The notes: generated from the sequence alone by a model not told the origin. Counted from the first letter of the stretch, positions 31,769-41,979 are shown. The stretch: DNA of 64,000 nucleotides from an uncultured Psychrobacter sp. (GCF_947500265.1 NZ_CANMRN010000003.1:62001-126000), one strand, 5' to 3'. Made by a program: numbers and translations.

Positions 31769-34700
31769 TTAGCTCTCTACGTAACGCGCAGCTTCATCGA
31801 GCGACACACTGACGAGTGTAGAAATGCCCGCACTTGGCATGGTAATACCTTTTAGCTCATCAGCAATTTGCATCGTCAGTTTATTATGACTGATAAAAAT
31901 AAACTGTAAATCATCTGCTAGCTCATGAATGAGACTGGTAAAGCGCGCAACGTTTGCATCATCAAGCGGTGCATCGACCTCGTCAAGCACACAGAACGGT
32001 GCAGGATGCTGCTTAAATATCGCAAAAATCAAACTCAGCGCTGTAAGGGTTTTTTCACCGCCCGATAATACCGCTAAGCGACTATTACGTTTGCCCTTCG
32101 GCTGCGCCATCAAGGTAAGCCCTGCCCGCCATTGTTCCGACTTTGGCGTATTGGCTGGCATCTCGTCAGTGTTCAACGTCAGGCTAGCTTGTCCACCGCC
32201 AAAGACTTTGGCAAATAAATTGGCCAGCTCATTATTGACCGCATCAAGCGTCTGCATAAACAGCGTCTTGGTCGTCTCATCAATAGAGGCAATCGCTTCA
32301 GTCAATGTCTGCATACTGGCCGCGATATCTGCCGTCTGCTGTGCGAGTGGCTCTAGGCGTTCATTCACTTCGGCCAACTCTGCGACCGCTGCCAAATTGA
32401 CTGGCCCAATCTTGCTCAACTGCTGGGTTAACTTAGCTCGCTCGGACTCTAGCTCAGCGATTTTGTCTGGACGGACACGGCGATCATGAGCGATAAAATC
32501 TGCTAGCAGGTTTGAGACGCTCATGCTTTGTTGCGGTTGCTCTGCTTGCGCTTTATATTTATAACTTACACGATAGTAGGCATCTAAAGCGCTCTGCGTG
32601 TGTGCGCTAGCATCTTCCAAGCGCGCCGCACTCAGTGCCAGCTCAGTAGCATGATGGGCAAGCTCGTTTTGCTGCATTTGCAATGTATTTTGCAATGTAT
32701 CAAATGCTGTCTGCTGCTCAGCGTACGTTTGTTTTAGTGCTGTTAGCGCAGTATCACGCTCGTTCAATAGCACTTGCTGCTCATCGCGCGTTACCTGTGC
32801 AGACTGTAGCGCTGCTTGTAGCTCCGGCAATTTGGCCTGCTGCTGATCGTGACGCGTCTGTAGACTTTGCTCATTCTCTAACGAGTTGTCGTGTTGCTCA
32901 GTCGCACGAGCCAGACTACTAACACTATGCTCCAAGCGCATCTCGTATTGCTGAATACGCAGCTGTAATGCTTGCCACGCGTCATCATCAGCTTGACGCG
33001 CACGGTTTAGCTCGCTGCGCTCAGCTTGCAGTTGCTGAGTTGTCGCTCGTGCCTCTGCTATTTGCGGCGTTAGCGTAGCGATCTCGCTTTCAATGTGCTG
33101 TTGTTCTTGCTCAAGGGTTTGTTGCTCTTGCGCCAGTTCTTGCTTTTCTTGCTCAAGCGTTGCTTTATCAGCGTTCAGACGCTGGCTATCCGCTTGCAAG
33201 CGCTCGGCATTGGCTCGCTCGGTCGTCAGTTGCTGCTGATATTTATGCTTATCACGGGTTAACTGCTCAGCTTGCGCACGCGTCTCTTCTAAGCTAACCA
33301 TTAACGCATCATAATCGCGCTGATTTTTTGCAATAGATTTTTGCTGATGGTGTATTTTGGTTTCAAACTCATCAAGCAAGTCTTCTAACGCTTGCAAACG
33401 AGTGCGCTGCTGCAAACGCTGCGTGAGAAATTGACTGCTGCTATCACTTTGACTATCTTGCGCACCAGCGAATTTGATTAAATTAATCGTTCCATGACGA
33501 CTGATCAGCCAACCATCTTCGGTAAGTAAAATAGCGGACGATGGTAATGACTTTAGTACATTAGCAAGAGTATCAATCTCATGCTGCTCACTGGTCTCAA
33601 ACTGCGCTGTATATATATAACATTGCTGCCAAAGCGCTAATGTAGGCTGTTTAATCAACTGCGATAACGGCAATACTTTATCAATCAAACTGTCTGGCAA
33701 TTCGCTGACAAAATTATGGTCACTGATGCTATTTTGCGCAGTAGGCAACCATAAGCTATGACCCGTCTCTACTAGAGTTTTATCTTTTGCACTGGCAGAC
33801 GTATTTTGTGCTGTTTGATAAGTTAGTAAATCTGCAACGTCATGCTCAAGAGCTTGCCACAAGCTATCGGCTCTTTGAGAAACGCCAGTAGCATTATTAG
33901 CGTCTGATTGTTTAGTTTGATTAGCTTGTTGATTAGCAGCCAGCACATGGCTATCTAGCCACAATGCTAGGATACTATCGAGTAGCGGTGCATACTCCTG
34001 CCCCTTCGCACTTAGCTCAATCTGCTCACGTAGCGTTGCAATGGCTAACGGCTGATGATGTATACCATCGTTATCTACATTATCTGTCGCGGTAACTTTC
34101 GTATTTGCTGATTGCTGTTGTGTAGGTTTCGGATGCAATATCTGATGCAGTGTATCGTATTCGCCTGCCAGTAGCGCGTGACGCTTTTCATTATTGCTTA
34201 GCTCACTCTGTTGTGCGTTTAGTCTCTGCTGCAAACTATGCGCTTGCTGTTGTATCTCTGATAATCGTTCATCGACGGCTTCGTATTGACGCTCAACCTG
34301 CTGCAACTGTGTGTTTAGCTCAGTGACTTGCTGTTCTAGCAGTTGACTTAAATCTTGCTCATTATCCGTCTTACTCACATTAGTACGGTCAAATGGCGCT
34401 ATAGACTGCTGTAATTGCTGCCACAGGTTTTGCCAGTTTTGCTCGCGGCGTTGCCATTTATCATGGCTTTGCTGATGGCGGTTCTGTGCTTGAGCGTTAA
34501 TAGCTTGCTGCTGCTCAAGCGAACGGGCTTTATCTTGTAAGCGTGACAGATTGTTTTGCGCTTCATGCCACGCGCGTTGTAGTGGCTGCTCATTACGCTT
34601 ATAGTTATCGCGTTTGTCTGTCAGCTCAATAAGCTGCGGACGTAACGCTTCTAACGCTTGATTCTGCTCAGCTTGTTCAGCGTTGAGCCGTTCGATATCA

Positions 34701-35707
34701 GCGAGTGATTGCGCACGCTGCTGAGCCAAGCCAGACAGTTGCTGCTCAATAGTAGCTAGCTGTGACTTAGCATCACTTAGCTTATGTTCCGCTTGTTGAT
34801 AGCCGAGCTGCTGCTGATAGTGAGCGCTTTGGGCATCGTCTTTGAGCCATTGCTCTTGATTGATACGCGCAGTGAGCTTATCTTGCTGAGCTTTGAGCGT
34901 GTCGTAGTCAGCTTGTAGTGTCGACACCTCCGTAGCACTACGTTCATGCGCTACTTTCTGCTGTTGATGCGTTTGCTTGGCTTGATAAAGCTGCTGAATG
35001 GTGAGCTGCTGCTCGATATCAGCCAGTGTTAAGGCGAGCTCTTCGTAACGCTGCGCACTAGCTGCCTGCTTAGACAGTGTCTTTTGTTGACGCAGTAATT
35101 CGCTTTGCATATCGTGCAGGCGAGCTAGATTGTCTTTTGTTTTCTCTAACTTCTTTTGTGTTTCTTCACGGCGAGCCTGATAGCGTGAGACACCTGCCGC
35201 CTCTTCAATAAACTCACGCAGCTGCACGGGGCTAGACTCAACGATACGCCCAATCATGCCTTGCTCAATCACCGCATAGCTACGTGCACCCAGTCCCGTA
35301 CCTAAAAACACATCAACCACATCACGGCGGCGGCAACGCGTACCATTGATAAAATAATCTGAGCGGCCATCCTTATTTACCTGACGGCGAACCGATAACT
35401 CTTGGTACAAGTTAAACTCGTGGCGAATACCAGTCTGCTCATCTTGGGTATGCTCAAAAGTCAGCTCGACACTGGCGACGCTTTTGGCTGTCTTATCTTG
35501 CGTACCGGCAAAGATAACATCACTCATCGCCCCGCCGCGTAACTGCTTGGCTGAGGTTTCGCCTAGCACCCAGCGAATGGCATCAATCACATTGGATTTG
35601 CCACAGCCGTTCGGCCCGACGATGGCGGTGATACCATGACGAAAAGTAAAAGTGGTTGGATTGGCAAAGGATTTGAAGCCTGCCAGCTTTAGAGATTTTA
35701 AACGCAT
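31769..35707 (-). CDS. smc: Chromosome partition protein SMC
   Basis: Condensin-like ATPase of 1312 residues, 120-150 longer than most bacterial SMCs. The Walker A motif GPNGCGKSN is at 31-39, the signature LSGGEKTLTALSLIFAIF and Walker B FCVLDEVDAPLDD are near the C-terminus. Between lie two very long Gln-rich coiled coils. The hinge (about 540-740) is enlarged and diverged, with Asn/Thr/Ser-rich inserts (for example NQTKQSDANNATG) and without an obvious set of conserved hinge glycines. It starts at ATG 35707, 66 bases after an unknown gene on the same strand, and is followed by zipA. The kleisin partners scpA and scpB are not here. Confidence 0.96.
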   Translation of the reverse strand: MRLKSLKLAGFKSFANPTTFTFRHGITAIVGPNGCGKSNVIDAIRWVLGETSAKQLRGGAMSDVIFAGTQDKTAKSVASVELTFEHTQDEQTGIRHEFNLYQELSVRRQVNKDGRSDYFINGTRCRRRDVVDVFLGTGLGARSYAVIEQGMIGRIVESSPVQLREFIEEAAGVSRYQARREETQKKLEKTKDNLARLHDMQSELLRQQKTLSKQAASAQRYEELALTLADIEQQLTIQQLYQAKQTHQQQKVAHERSATEVSTLQADYDTLKAQQDKLTARINQEQWLKDDAQSAHYQQQLGYQQAEHKLSDAKSQLATIEQQLSGLAQQRAQSLADIERLNAEQAEQNQALEALRPQLIELTDKRDNYKRNEQPLQRAWHEAQNNLSRLQDKARSLEQQQAINAQAQNRHQQSHDKWQRREQNWQNLWQQLQQSIAPFDRTNVSKTDNEQDLSQLLEQQVTELNTQLQQVERQYEAVDERLSEIQQQAHSLQQRLNAQQSELSNNEKRHALLAGEYDTLHQILHPKPTQQQSANTKVTATDNVDNDGIHHQPLAIATLREQIELSAKGQEYAPLLDSILALWLDSHVLAANQQANQTKQSDANNATGVSQRADSLWQALEHDVADLLTYQTAQNTSASAKDKTLVETGHSLWLPTAQNSISDHNFVSELPDSLIDKVLPLSQLIKQPTLALWQQCYIYTAQFETSEQHEIDTLANVLKSLPSSAILLTEDGWLISRHGTINLIKFAGAQDSQSDSSSQFLTQRLQQRTRLQALEDLLDEFETKIHHQQKSIAKNQRDYDALMVSLEETRAQAEQLTRDKHKYQQQLTTERANAERLQADSQRLNADKATLEQEKQELAQEQQTLEQEQQHIESEIATLTPQIAEARATTQQLQAERSELNRARQADDDAWQALQLRIQQYEMRLEHSVSSLARATEQHDNSLENEQSLQTRHDQQQAKLPELQAALQSAQVTRDEQQVLLNERDTALTALKQTYAEQQTAFDTLQNTLQMQQNELAHHATELALSAARLEDASAHTQSALDAYYRVSYKYKAQAEQPQQSMSVSNLLADFIAHDRRVRPDKIAELESERAKLTQQLSKIGPVNLAAVAELAEVNERLEPLAQQTADIAASMQTLTEAIASIDETTKTLFMQTLDAVNNELANLFAKVFGGGQASLTLNTDEMPANTPKSEQWRAGLTLMAQPKGKRNSRLAVLSGGEKTLTALSLIFAIFKQHPAPFCVLDEVDAPLDDANVARFTSLIHELADDLQFIFISHNKLTMQIADELKGITMPSAGISTLVSVSLDEAARYVES

Positions 35708-35773
35708 GAAGAGTCAATAAACTTAGCAAAAACAGGCGGCTATTCTACCTGAAATTGTGCTGGGTTTTTAGGG

Positions 35774-36715
35774 TTAAACTGCTAAGTGTATAAACGATTT
35801 TGATTCAAGGCTTTGATGGAACCCTCGCAGCAGTTTTTGCTCCACTTGGCAGACGCTATTTTCTGCTAAGTAGCGATTATTAAACTCGATAAAGGCTGCC
35901 CAAGAGATACTTGCCACTTCTAAATGATCAACTATTTTTAACAGCTCTGGTCTTAGTAAATGCTGATATTTCCTTGGACGTTTATGACATAGAGCCAGCT
36001 CCCGATCTACGAGTGTTTGCTTGTTTTGCTTTAGTGCGTCACCACCGATAAATAACAGCAAAAACTTTGCCCCTTTATCGATAAAGCCCTTTTCTAATAA
36101 GTGCTCATACATCAAGCAGTATTTTAGGATTGGGTCTGGGTTTTTCCGACCAGCGAGTTTTAACTCATTGGCTATCAGCACATTCGCCTGATGGTTATAG
36201 GCGAGGTTGTCCATATACATTGCTTTTAGCTCTGTACTGTTTTCAAACATGCCGCTATTACCGTGTGTCGACCATGACCCACTTGGCTCGAAGCTAATAA
36301 ATTTACGATAAAACAAATCCAAGTAGACATCACTGCACAAACTCAAAAAGATATCGAATTCTTTATTTAGATAGTCTTCAGAAAAGAACGTTACGCGACG
36401 CACGGCTTCTCTCGCATTACAGATACCCATCGTTTGCGTTGAATACGTCTCTAGCTGCTCAGTTTCATTCATTTTTGTATTGAGCTTTTTGATGACTGAT
36501 TGCTCAATCTCTTCTATATTTTTATCTTTTAACTCTGGGTGAGTCGCCCACTCAATGATTTGGCGTACGTATTGTTTTTTAGTAATACCTAAAATACGCT
36601 GCGGCTCCCATGCCAAAAACTCTACCATATTAGAGAGACCCGTCGTCCATGATAATTGGTCTTTTAGATGATTCATTGAGCCGAAAACACGGCGGTATTT
36701 TTCTGCAGCTTTCAT
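35774..36715 (-). CDS. Unknown soluble protein upstream of smc
   Basis: A protein of 313 residues that I do not recognise. It has no signal peptide or membrane helix. Seen features are an aromatic-rich N-terminus (SWTTGLSNMVEFLAWEPQR), a basic segment ITKKQYVRQIIEW, and a central segment SGSWSTHGNSGMFEN. Scattered cysteines form no pattern. The composition is close to that of its neighbours apart from slightly more Lys and Asn. It is co-directional with smc with 66 bases between, so they might share transcription, yet the pairing is not one I know from other genomes. Confidence 0.72.
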   Translation of the reverse strand: MKAAEKYRRVFGSMNHLKDQLSWTTGLSNMVEFLAWEPQRILGITKKQYVRQIIEWATHPELKDKNIEEIEQSVIKKLNTKMNETEQLETYSTQTMGICNAREAVRRVTFFSEDYLNKEFDIFLSLCSDVYLDLFYRKFISFEPSGSWSTHGNSGMFENSTELKAMYMDNLAYNHQANVLIANELKLAGRKNPDPILKYCLMYEHLLEKGFIDKGAKFLLLFIGGDALKQNKQTLVDRELALCHKRPRKYQHLLRPELLKIVDHLEVASISWAAFIEFNNRYLAENSVCQVEQKLLRGFHQSLESKSFIHLAV

Positions 36716-36766
36716 ACTAATAATTTCTCACGGTTTGCATACTAATTTTATAAAAACTCATTATTA

Positions 36767-37573
36767 CTATAAAACACCCAATCCACTCAATAATAACTGC
36801 CCTCCAGCAAATATTAATAACACTCCAAATGCGCGCTTAAGCATCAGCGCAGGTAAGATATGGGCAAGCTTGGCACCGACTTTTGCCATGGCAAAGCTAG
36901 CGACTGAAATAAACAAGAACCCTGTGACATGGACAAACCCTATCGTGCCCTCGGGCAGATTGACTACGTCTTGACCGAACCAAGCAAAGCCTGCTGCCCC
37001 AGCCAATGCAATTGGTAGACCGCACGCTGCTGACGTGCCGACCGATTGTTTCATCGGCAGCCCTGCCCAGTTCAAGAACGGTACGGTTAGACTGCCGCCG
37101 CCAATACCAAAAATGGATGACGCCATCCCAATGCCAGTACCTGCACCAAACTGGATGCCGGCCGATGGTAACGGTTTACCCACCTGCTCTTTATTCGAAA
37201 AGAACAGCATTTTTAGAGCAACCAATAGCGCACCGAAACCAATGATAGCCTGTAGCGCTTGCCCATCAATCATATCCGCGATACCAGCGCCGACCAAACT
37301 ACCGATGACCAATCCAAGCGCCATCTTGCGCCATACTTCCCAGCGCACGCCGCCGCGCTTGTTATGTGCAGTCAGTGAGCTGATTGAGGTCACAACGATG
37401 GTCGCCAGTGACGTCCCGATGGCCAAATGGGTGATTACTTCTGGCGAAAAGTCATAAGCGGTAAAAATCCAGACCAAAGCCGGCACGATAATCATGCCAC
37501 CACCGACGCCAAACAAGCCCGCGCTGACACCGGCAAACGCGCCTGCAATCACAAACCACACATATAACATCAT
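36767..37573 (-). CDS. TauE/SafE-family permease
   Basis: Integral membrane protein of 268 residues with about eight helices. The family repeat occurs twice: GAFAGVSAGLFGVGGGMIIVP (about 11-31; 21 residues shortened here to its ends GAFAG...MIIVP) and GMASSIFGIGGGSLTVPFL in the second half. Members export sulfite, sulfoacetate or other organic anions; the substrate cannot be assigned here. No sulfur genes lie nearby. It is divergent from birA across about 170 bases. Confidence 0.9.
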   Translation of the reverse strand: MMLYVWFVIAGAFAGVSAGLFGVGGGMIIVPALVWIFTAYDFSPEVITHLAIGTSLATIVVTSISSLTAHNKRGGVRWEVWRKMALGLVIGSLVGAGIADMIDGQALQAIIGFGALLVALKMLFFSNKEQVGKPLPSAGIQFGAGTGIGMASSIFGIGGGSLTVPFLNWAGLPMKQSVGTSAACGLPIALAGAAGFAWFGQDVVNLPEGTIGFVHVTGFLFISVASFAMAKVGAKLAHILPALMLKRAFGVLLIFAGGQLLLSGLGVL

Positions 37574-37745
37574 AGAACGAACCTTTTATAATACTGACTG
37601 GCGCTATAGTACTCACTAGCGCTTAGGCGTGCTTAATTGTATTTGCCAAATCTCAACGCGACCTTTATGCTGTTTACTCGATACTGTCTGACCGCAACAA
37701 TCGCTCAGTATATCAAAGTTTCCTTTAACCACATCGACTAAACTT

Positions 37746-38687
37746 ATGCCGCCACTCACTAGTTTTTCTCCCTATTTATCCGAGCTCAATCACCGTCATG
37801 TGGCTAGTAGCGCCTCGACCAATAGCGAGCTGATAGAAGCCTTGCAAAACGGGTCGTTAGATGTCGCCACCGTACACGTTTTGACCGCGGAAACCCAAAG
37901 CGCAGGTCGTGGACAGCACGGGCGCTCGTGGCAATCACCGCGTGGTAATGTCTATCTGTCGCTATATCATCCTGTGCATATGCCAATCAGTGGCTTGCTA
38001 TCGCTAATCATTGGTCTTGAGCTGGCAAAAATGCCCGTCATTCAAACGCTGAACGAGCAACTACAAGCACAAGGACTGACGCCAATTGGGGTGAAGTGGG
38101 CAAATGACTTGGGGTTTTATCCCACTCAAGAGGCTCATCTTGTACCATCGGATAACGCCGCCGCGAATCAGCGTACACTACCCTTTAATAAACTGGCTGG
38201 GATTTTGATAGAGCCAGTGACGAAAGCTGGCAGGCTGGTCGGTGTGGTGCTAGGCATTGGCTTAAACGTACAAGCAGCACCAAAGCTCACCACACAAACG
38301 TCTGAAGGTATGAGCTACCAAGCGATTAGCTTACAAGACATTAATGAGAGGCTGCCTTTAGAGTCACGGTCTGCGAGCCTACCAGATCTACCAATGCTCT
38401 ATCAGCAGATGAGCAAAGCATTGATGGCGGCGATGACACGCTTTGAGCACTTGGGCATAGAACAGCCAACGGGTCATACTTATTATTTGGATAGTTTTTT
38501 GGAGCAGTTTGCGATGATGGATGCGCTATCAGGTCTTCGCTTACGCGTCACGCAAGACTATAATAACGAAGAAAAAGTCATAACGGGAATCGCTTGCGGT
38601 GTCGACACACATGGCTGTTTGCAATTGCGCCAAGATAGCGGTAAGATTTCTACGCTTTTTACTGGACGCATCGACGTTATTTATTAG
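37746..38687 (+). CDS. birA: Biotin-protein ligase without a DNA-binding domain
   Basis: Makes biotinyl-5'-AMP and transfers biotin to carboxylase lysines. The 313 residues begin directly with the catalytic domain: SSASTNSELI, then GRGQHGRSW at 54-62 (the biotinyl-AMP loop), then VKWANDL and KLAGILIEPV. A C-terminal SH3-like domain ends QDSGKISTLFTGRID. No winged-helix N-terminal domain is present, so unlike E. coli BirA it should not repress bio genes. Its clients would include the LiuD biotin subunit at 42-44 kb. It is followed by coaX after 59 bases, likely as one transcript. Confidence 0.95.
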   Translation: MPPLTSFSPYLSELNHRHVASSASTNSELIEALQNGSLDVATVHVLTAETQSAGRGQHGRSWQSPRGNVYLSLYHPVHMPISGLLSLIIGLELAKMPVIQTLNEQLQAQGLTPIGVKWANDLGFYPTQEAHLVPSDNAAANQRTLPFNKLAGILIEPVTKAGRLVGVVLGIGLNVQAAPKLTTQTSEGMSYQAISLQDINERLPLESRSASLPDLPMLYQQMSKALMAAMTRFEHLGIEQPTGHTYYLDSFLEQFAMMDALSGLRLRVTQDYNNEEKVITGIACGVDTHGCLQLRQDSGKISTLFTGRIDVIY

Positions 38688-38746
38688 GCTTAGACAACTA
38701 TATTGATGAACACCATCATTAACGAGCACTATATAAAGGGACTTTT

Positions 38747-39475
38747 ATGCTCTGGCTTGATCTTGGAAATACCCGCCTAAAATACTGGCTAACCGATGAT
38801 ATCGGACAAATAGTCGCGCATGATGCTAAGCAGCATTTGCAAGCGCCTGCCGAACTACTTATGGGTCTGACAGATCGTTTTGAGCGTTATGCGCCTGACT
38901 TTATTGGTATCTCATCAGTATTGGGTGACAATCTCAATGCCAAAGTATCAGAGACACTCAGTCGTTTGAATATTCCGTTTGAGTTTGTCCATGTCGATGC
39001 AGCACATGCGCTGATGAAAAGTGCTTACAATGATCAGCAGCTCGGCTGTGATCGTTGGCTACAGATGCTCGGTGCGGTCGATAAGAAAAAACGTCAATGT
39101 GTGATTGGTTGCGGTACAGCAGTGACCATTGATTTGATTGATCATGCTGAGCATTTGGGTGGTTATATCTTTCCCAGCATCTACCTGCAACGTGAATCAC
39201 TGTTCTCTGGTACTAAGCAAATCACTATCTCGAACGGTACTTTTGATAGCGTCAACCAAGGCTTGACCACTCAAGACGCGGTACATCGCGGTATTTTGCT
39301 CTCTATCGTCGGCGCGATTAATGAGATTAGCCATCGTCACCCTAATTTTGAATTGATTATGACAGGTGGTGATGCATCCATTATCTCCCAGCATGTTAAT
39401 CGCCCAGTGCGCTTACGTGATGATTTATTACTAAATGGTTTGGCAAGATACTTTGATTATCGCAATAAGTCTTAA
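38747..39475 (+). CDS. coaX: Type III pantothenate kinase CoaX
   Basis: First step of CoA synthesis, phosphorylating pantothenate, insensitive to CoA feedback. ASKHA-fold protein of 242 residues: phosphate loop DLGNTRLK (5-12), GCDRWLQMLGA, and GCGTAVTIDLID with the catalytic aspartate. TGGDA near the C-terminus binds the nucleotide. An AAAGGGA ribosome site precedes ATG 38747. The birA-coaX order is widespread (birA and coaX are fused in some bacteria). CoaD, later in the pathway, lies at 15.5 kb. Confidence 0.95.
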   Translation: MLWLDLGNTRLKYWLTDDIGQIVAHDAKQHLQAPAELLMGLTDRFERYAPDFIGISSVLGDNLNAKVSETLSRLNIPFEFVHVDAAHALMKSAYNDQQLGCDRWLQMLGAVDKKKRQCVIGCGTAVTIDLIDHAEHLGGYIFPSIYLQRESLFSGTKQITISNGTFDSVNQGLTTQDAVHRGILLSIVGAINEISHRHPNFELIMTGGDASIISQHVNRPVRLRDDLLLNGLARYFDYRNKS

Positions 39476-39509
39476 CCGCTTATAGATAATTCGGTTTGAC
39501 GTTGACATG

Positions 39510-39546
39510 AAAAAAGCAGCACGTTTTGAACGTGCTGCTTTTTTAT
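39510..39546. terminator. Shared terminator between coaX and liuA
   Basis: AAAAAAGCAGCACGTT with AACGTGCTGCTTTTTT, an 11-bp core stem with A- and T-runs on both sides. It serves the convergent coaX (plus) and liuA (minus) genes. Confidence 0.92.
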
Positions 39547-39597
39547 TTTACTATCAAAAAATAGCTAACGTATGCTAGCTATTTCCCCAATACTTTC

Positions 39598-40785
39598 CTA
39601 TTTGGTCTCGTTAAACAGCTCACGACCGACTAGCATACGACGAATTTCACTGGTACCTGCGCCAATTTCATACAGCTTGGCATCACGCCAGTAGCGACCG
39701 AGTGGATACTCATTGGTATAGCCGTTGCCGCCAAATATTTGAATTCCTTCGCCTGCCATCCATGTGGCTTTTTCAGCACACCATAGAATCACACTGGCGC
39801 AATCTTTACGCACTTCTCGACTATGACCCTCACCGCGCGCGTCCAACATGTCCAAATTCTTGCCAACGGTGTATAAGAAACTACGACCGGCTTGCAGTAT
39901 CGTATACATGTCCGCAACTTTACCTTGGATAAGCTGGAACTCACCGATCGCTTGACCAAACTGTTTACGATCGTGGATATAAGGCACAACATTGTCCATC
40001 ACTGCTTGCATGATACCAATAGGACCTGCAGCCAATACAGCGCGCTCATAATCTAGGCCACTCATCAATACCTTAACGCCTTCATTAAGACCGCCTAAAA
40101 TATTTTCACTTGGTACTTTTACATTATTAAAAGTCATCTCGCCAGTATGGCTACCACGCATGCCGAGCTTGTCTAGCTTTTGTGCGGTACCAAAGCCTTC
40201 CATGCCTTTTTCAACGATAAAGGCCGTCATGCCTTTTGCACCCATTTCAGGATTGGTCTTGGCATAGACCACCATCACGTCCGCATCAGGGCCATTGGTG
40301 ATCCACATCTTGCTACCGTTCAAAATATAGCTACCGTCTTTTTCTTCTGCTTTTAGCTTCATACTTACCACATCTGAGCCAGCGCCTGTCTCACTCATTG
40401 CCAATGCACCGATGAATTCACCGTTGATTAGTTTTGGCAGATATTTCTGCTTTTGTTCTTCAGAGCCATTACGTTTGATTTGGTTAATACATAGATTAGA
40501 ATGTGCGCCATAGCTCAGTGCTACCGATGCCGAAGCACGGCTAATCTCTTCCATCGCAACCATATGTGCGACGTAGCCCATGTTAGAGCCGCCGTACTCT
40601 TCAGGAACGGTAATGCCATGTAGACCGAGGTCACCCATTTTTTGCCATAGATCCATTGGGAATTCATCACTGCTATCAATCTCAGCAGCACGTGGAGCGA
40701 TCTCGTTTGCTGCAAATTGCTGTACGACATCACGTAGGGCGTCAATATCTTCGCCAAGTTGAAAATTCAATCCAGGTAAACTCAT
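39598..40785 (-). CDS. liuA: Isovaleryl-CoA dehydrogenase LiuA
   Basis: FAD enzyme oxidising isovaleryl-CoA to 3-methylcrotonyl-CoA in leucine degradation; electrons go to ETF. I choose ATG 40785 (395 residues, MSLPGLNF), which has AAGGA at proper spacing, over an ATG two codons upstream that sits directly on the ribosome site. The catalytic glutamate, in the position specific to isovaleryl-CoA dehydrogenases, is E247 in [16 protein letters not shown] contacts include [14 protein letters not shown] and [17 protein letters not shown], and the end motif is [16 protein letters not shown]. It is the last gene of the liu operon, after a 215-base gap that contains repeat copy C. Confidence 0.95.
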   Translation of the reverse strand: MSLPGLNFQLGEDIDALRDVVQQFAANEIAPRAAEIDSSDEFPMDLWQKMGDLGLHGITVPEEYGGSNMGYVAHMVAMEEISRASASVALSYGAHSNLCINQIKRNGSEEQKQKYLPKLINGEFIGALAMSETGAGSDVVSMKLKAEEKDGSYILNGSKMWITNGPDADVMVVYAKTNPEMGAKGMTAFIVEKGMEGFGTAQKLDKLGMRGSHTGEMTFNNVKVPSENILGGLNEGVKVLMSGLDYERAVLAAGPIGIMQAVMDNVVPYIHDRKQFGQAIGEFQLIQGKVADMYTILQAGRSFLYTVGKNLDMLDARGEGHSREVRKDCASVILWCAEKATWMAGEGIQIFGGNGYTNEYPLGRYWRDAKLYEIGAGTSEIRRMLVGRELFNETK

Positions 40786-40876
40786 AACCATTCCTTGTTT
40801 TTAGTATTTAATTTTCGAATTTTAATCCGTTTTTTAAAGCCAATATAACTGTATTTTTGCTACCGTTTTTAATGTC

Positions 40877-40982
40877 ATAGTCAACTCAATGTGAAACTGT
40901 GACAAGGCAACCGAGTGTAGATGTATATCGAATACTTCAAACGAGGTTAACGCTGTCATACCTTCACAGTGGATTGACTATA
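40877..40982 (+). repeat. Dispersed palindromic repeat, copy C
   Basis: 106 bases in the liuE-liuA gap. Ends ATAGTCAACTCAATGTGAA and TTCACAGTGGATTGACTAT are inverted repeats at 16 of 19 positions. The interior has ACAAGGCAACCGAGTGTAG and ACGAGGTTAACGCTGTCAT as in copies B and D. Confidence 0.88.
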
Positions 40983-40999
40983 CTATTTAAGACTGACGT

Positions 41000-41920
41000 T
41001 TATTGATGGCGTTTATTAATGATGGCACGTGCCACATTTGAGCCATTTGGTCGCTTTAAAAAATCACTGATACGTTCGCCTGCCACGACCAATTTATCCA
41101 AATCGATACCTGTGCTAATACCCATGCCATGCAGCATATACACCACATCTTCGGTCGCGACATTGCCCGTTGCGCCTTTGGCATAAGGACAACCACCTAG
41201 GCCAGCGACGGAGGTATCAAACTCACTCACACCCATTTGTAATGCAGCCAGAGTATTGCTTAGCGCTTGGCCATAAGTATCATGAAAATGCCCAGATAGC
41301 ATAGAGATATCAGCATACTCAAGTGCAGCTTGTAACGCTCGTTGTACTTTGAGCGGTGTGCCCACACCGATCGTATCGGCAATGCCAATTTGTTCTGAAC
41401 CAATCTCTACCAGACGCTTGGTGACATAAGCTACTTGGCTAGGGTCAATCTCGCCTTCATAGGGGCAGCCAACCGTACAAGAAATCACGCCACGTACCTT
41501 GATGCCTTGTGCTTTTGCTGCCGCAGCCACTGGTGCAAAACGTTCGATACTCTCATCGATACTACAATTGATATTTTTTTGACTAAAGGTTTCGCTGGCT
41601 GAACCAAAGATGACGATTTCATCCGGGCGATGTACGATAGCATTTTCAAAGCCACGCATATTGGGCACCAGTACCGAGTAGTAAACGTCCGTCTGTCGCG
41701 TCGGTGCTAGTGCGTCGAGCAACGCGCTGTTATCACCCATTTGTGGTACCCACTTTGGCGAAACAAAACTGGTCGCTTCCAATTTTTTGACACCCGCCGC
41801 AATTAAATCATTAATGAGCGTTTGCTTAACTTCAGTCGGTACCGTCATGGATTCATTTTGTAGTCCATCACGTGGACTGACATCAACAATGGTGACATGG
41901 CTTGGATACAAATGGCTCAT
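41000..41920 (-). CDS. liuE: Hydroxymethylglutaryl-CoA lyase LiuE/MvaB
   Basis: Cleaves 3-hydroxy-3-methylglutaryl-CoA to acetoacetate and acetyl-CoA, the last step of the pathway. A TIM barrel of 306 residues in the HMGL family: VSPRDGLQNE near 14-23, SFVSPKWVPQMGD, and the active-site signature GLGGCPYAKGATGN with the catalytic Cys. The start is ATG 41920, 59 bases after liuD. Length and motifs separate it from isopropylmalate synthases. Confidence 0.95.
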   Translation of the reverse strand: MSHLYPSHVTIVDVSPRDGLQNESMTVPTEVKQTLINDLIAAGVKKLEATSFVSPKWVPQMGDNSALLDALAPTRQTDVYYSVLVPNMRGFENAIVHRPDEIVIFGSASETFSQKNINCSIDESIERFAPVAAAAKAQGIKVRGVISCTVGCPYEGEIDPSQVAYVTKRLVEIGSEQIGIADTIGVGTPLKVQRALQAALEYADISMLSGHFHDTYGQALSNTLAALQMGVSEFDTSVAGLGGCPYAKGATGNVATEDVVYMLHGMGISTGIDLDKLVVAGERISDFLKRPNGSNVARAIINKRHQ

Positions 41921-41979
41921 ACTTGTCGTCCTTTTTGTTATTTGCGCTTTGATGAGGCTTTCTTATTAGGCTTCGTCAG

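Noticed and set aside
31929..32489. Long open frame opposite smc (186 codons, plus strand)
   Set aside because: It mirrors the conserved smc head codons, has no ribosome site and a Ser/Ala-rich composition typical of antisense frames.
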